A DNA stretch of 8,422 nucleotides, taken from positions 1 through 8,422 of the forward strand of contig JAJPZL010000491.1 in assembly GCA_021204375.1 (NCBI GenBank), given 5' to 3'. The DNA comes from Bacteroides sp. (GTDB lineage Bacteria; Bacteroidota; Bacteroidia; Bacteroidales; Bacteroidaceae). The notes beneath the pieces are model-generated. The model did no database searches. It was not told where the DNA came from and worked only from the letters and a program-made list of their open reading frames with translations. Each line of letters begins with the position of its first letter. Within the stretch, counting starts at the first letter, position 1. Positions 6,724 to 8,422 of this stretch are shown piece by piece. Both the position numbers and the translations under genes were made by a program.

Positions 6724-8160
6724 TTAGTTTTGAGTCTCCAGATAAACCACATGCGTCTGTAAATACTCTTCCAGACCGTGTTTACCATCAGCACCGCCAA
6801 TACCCGATTTACGCCATCCGGCATGGAAGCCCTGCATTGCCTCAAAGTTCTCACGGTTCACATACGTTTCGCCAAACTTCAGCGAACGCATTAATTTGAA
6901 CGCATTATCTAAGTTCTGGGTATAAATGGAGGAGGTAAGCCCATACTCACAATCATTGGCCCAGGCAATCGCCTCATTCAAATCGGTATACTCAACTACC
7001 GGAAGAATCGGTCCGAAGGTCTCCTCCTGGATAATATCCATCTTCTGGGTTACATTATCCAATACGGTAGCCTCAAAGAAATAGCCTTTATCCCCAATGC
7101 GGTTACCACCACACAGCACTTTAGCACCCTGTTCCACCGCTTTAGCCACCTTCTCCTGCATCGATTTCACCGCACCGGCATCCACCAGCGGCCCCATATC
7201 CAGATCAGCGATCTCACTGGGGTTACCCGCCTTAACTGCTTTCATACCGGCAACCAGTTTCTCCATAAAAGCGGCCTTTACTTTCTTATCCACATACACC
7301 CTTTCGGCACAGTTACAAACCTGTCCGGTATTGATCACCCGGGAGGCAATAATAGATTTTACGGCCAGATCCAGATCCGCATCGGCTAATACAATAGCTG
7401 GAGCTTTACCGCCAAGTTCCAGTGAAACCTTTGTCAGGTTAGGAGCTGCCGCGGCCATGGTCTGCTGTCCGGCCGAGACACTTCCCGTAAGACTGACCAT
7501 ACCCACTTTCGGATTAGCAGCCAGTTCCTGCCCGATTACCGAGCCTCTGCCGTATACCAGGTTAAATACACCGGCAGGCAAACCGACTTCTTCGACGATC
7601 TGTGCAAATACATACGCATTTTCAGGAGTCAGCTGGCTTGGTTTTACCACAATCGTATTTCCTGTTACCAGTGCCGGAGCAGCCTTACGGGCAATCAGGA
7701 AAAAGGGGAAATTCCAGGGCAAAATACCCGTGGTAACACCGATCGCCTTCTTGAACAACATAATGGTTTCTTTGGGACGGTCGCTGGGAATGATCTCTCC
7801 TTCGTAACGGCGAGCCCATCCGGCCATATACTCCAGATAATCGGCCGTAAAGAGTATCTCTACATTCGCCAGTCCCTGGGTTTTACCCTCTTCCCGTACA
7901 ATAATATCTGTGAGTTCTTTTTCGCGTTTACGGATACCCTCAGCAATTTTGATCAGATAGGAGGCTCTTTGCACAGGGGGAACTCTTTCCCAACTATCCT
8001 GCACTCTTTCCGCTGCATCAATGGCTGTTCTTGCATCTTCAACCGTACCGTCCGGCATGAGTGAGATCACCTCCTCGGTAGAAGGATTTAATACATTAAT
8101 AAACTTACCTGAACTATTTTCGACAAACTTACCGTCGATAAACATTTTCAATTCTTTCAT
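6724..8160 (-). CDS. aldA: NAD-dependent lactaldehyde dehydrogenase (AldA-type aldehyde dehydrogenase)
   Basis: This 478-residue cytoplasmic aldehyde dehydrogenase is expected to oxidise L-lactaldehyde to L-lactate with NAD+, and possibly glycolaldehyde to glycolate. It is recognisable as AldA rather than a generic ALDH because long stretches agree with E. coli AldA from memory: FTADYLEYMAGWARRYEGEI (104-123), VTTGILPWNFPFFLIARK (142-159), GQVCNCAERVYV (279-290) and a near-identical C-terminus (NRENFEAMQGFHAGWRKSG, 435-453). Catalytic residues are present: N150 (PWN), general base E248 (LELGGKAP) and nucleophile C282 (GQVC), aligning with E. coli C285. K173 (VVKPS) is in the NAD-binding region. 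The ATG start is supported by the MFIDGKFV opening and full family length. As first gene of the unit it supplies lactate to the LutABC enzymes encoded next. No transporter or regulator gene for the pathway is in the window. Confidence 0.93.
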   Translation of the reverse strand: MKELKMFIDGKFVENSSGKFINVLNPSTEEVISLMPDGTVEDARTAIDAAERVQDSWERVPPVQRASYLIKIAEGIRKREKELTDIIVREEGKTQGLANVEILFTADYLEYMAGWARRYEGEIIPSDRPKETIMLFKKAIGVTTGILPWNFPFFLIARKAAPALVTGNTIVVKPSQLTPENAYVFAQIVEEVGLPAGVFNLVYGRGSVIGQELAANPKVGMVSLTGSVSAGQQTMAAAAPNLTKVSLELGGKAPAIVLADADLDLAVKSIIASRVINTGQVCNCAERVYVDKKVKAAFMEKLVAGMKAVKAGNPSEIADLDMGPLVDAGAVKSMQEKVAKAVEQGAKVLCGGNRIGDKGYFFEATVLDNVTQKMDIIQEETFGPILPVVEYTDLNEAIAWANDCEYGLTSSIYTQNLDNAFKLMRSLKFGETYVNRENFEAMQGFHAGWRKSGIGGADGKHGLEEYLQTHVVYLETQN

Positions 8161-8422
8161 GGCATCAAACTTTTATTTTTTAGTAAATACAGGTATTAGT
8201 GACTGGCAAGTTAAAAAAAATGAGCTACAAACAAAGCCAAAAAACATTTTTTAATTCTCCCGGAATTCCTGTTTGAACTAAAATCCATGAATTCTGAATA
8301 TTTATCCCCTATAACAAGGATCTATTATACGGATACCCACTCCTGTCCGGTGAGTTATAAGACAACCGCATCTTTCTATAGGACAGTATCTACTTTCTAC
8401 CAAAAAAGCATCCGTTAGTTTA
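8161..8422. other. Intergenic leader region upstream of aldA
   Basis: These 262 AT-rich bases hold no gene of normal length on either strand and must contain the control region of the aldA-lut operon. Seen in it: two gaattc palindromes (8263-8268 inside ggaattcc, and 8289-8294); an inverted repeat ctgtcc/ggacag (8343-8348 and 8381-8386) with outer gatac/gtatc arms (8332-8336 and 8386-8390); an eight-A run (8213-8220); and a 25-codon minus-strand frame (8288 to 8211). No riboswitch or tRNA was recognised. The gene further upstream is outside the window. Confidence 0.5.
8207..8235 (-). promoter_or_regulatory. Candidate aldA promoter (weak match)
   Basis: On the minus strand a TTTG (8235-8232) is followed after 18 bases by TAACTTG (8213-8207). 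This resembles the Bacteroidetes -33 TTTG / -7 TAnnTTTG promoter but with one T missing in the -7 element and slightly short spacing. It would give a leader of about 40 bases before the aldA ATG. The match is imperfect, and AT-rich DNA produces such matches by chance. Confidence 0.3.

Noticed and set aside
6639..6854. A 71-codon minus-strand frame overlapping the end of aldA and the aldA-lutA gap.
   Set aside because: It is mostly a shifted reading of the aldA 3' end, with no family-like sequence and no support as a gene.
7097..7807. A 236-codon plus-strand open frame opposite aldA.
   Set aside because: It is antisense to a fully convincing aldehyde dehydrogenase; the composition is that of a mirror frame, with no recognisable motif.

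Overview
The window reads as a conserved chromosomal stretch of a Bacteroidales bacterium, possibly Parabacteroides-like; the genus is an inference. The evidence is a DUF4254 protein next to a GT9 glycosyltransferase (a pairing typical of Bacteroidetes), a TATCTTTG -7 promoter element upstream of that pair, and weak or absent Shine-Dalgarno sites elsewhere. Every credible gene is on the minus strand, so transcription runs from high to low coordinates. No tRNA, rRNA, CRISPR array or insertion sequence was seen.

Right part (8160 to 3945, in order of transcription): an aldehyde dehydrogenase very similar to E. coli AldA is followed by lutA, lutB and lutC. lutA/lutB and lutB/lutC overlap by a few bases, and a strong hairpin terminator lies just after lutC. 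Together these enzymes would take L-lactaldehyde, the reduced-sugar product of fucose and rhamnose breakdown, to L-lactate (AldA, making NADH) and then to pyruvate (LutABC iron-sulfur lactate oxidation complex). The 262 bases upstream of aldA hold no clear gene. They contain a weak promoter candidate, an inverted repeat and a possible 25-residue micro-ORF.

Middle (3823 to 1833): a YpfJ-type membrane-anchored zinc metallopeptidase is followed, with almost no gap, by an AT-richer and unfamiliar gene. That gene is split over two reading frames. It encodes an HTH-like N-terminus, a cluster of Cys pairs that looks zinc-binding, and a C-terminal part in a second frame. Removing one base from a CCC run at the 5' end and one from an AAAAAA run in the middle gives a single continuous 370-residue protein that starts with ATG. 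I read it as a frameshifted (decaying or mis-sequenced) member of an uncharacterised family. It is the most unusual item in the window.

Left part (1707 to 59): DUF4254 and a GT9 (heptosyltransferase-like) glycosyltransferase form a two-gene unit with a 2-base gap and a good Bacteroidetes-type -7 element upstream. They probably act in cell-envelope glycan assembly. The last 58 bases contain two small AT-rich inverted repeats and no gene.
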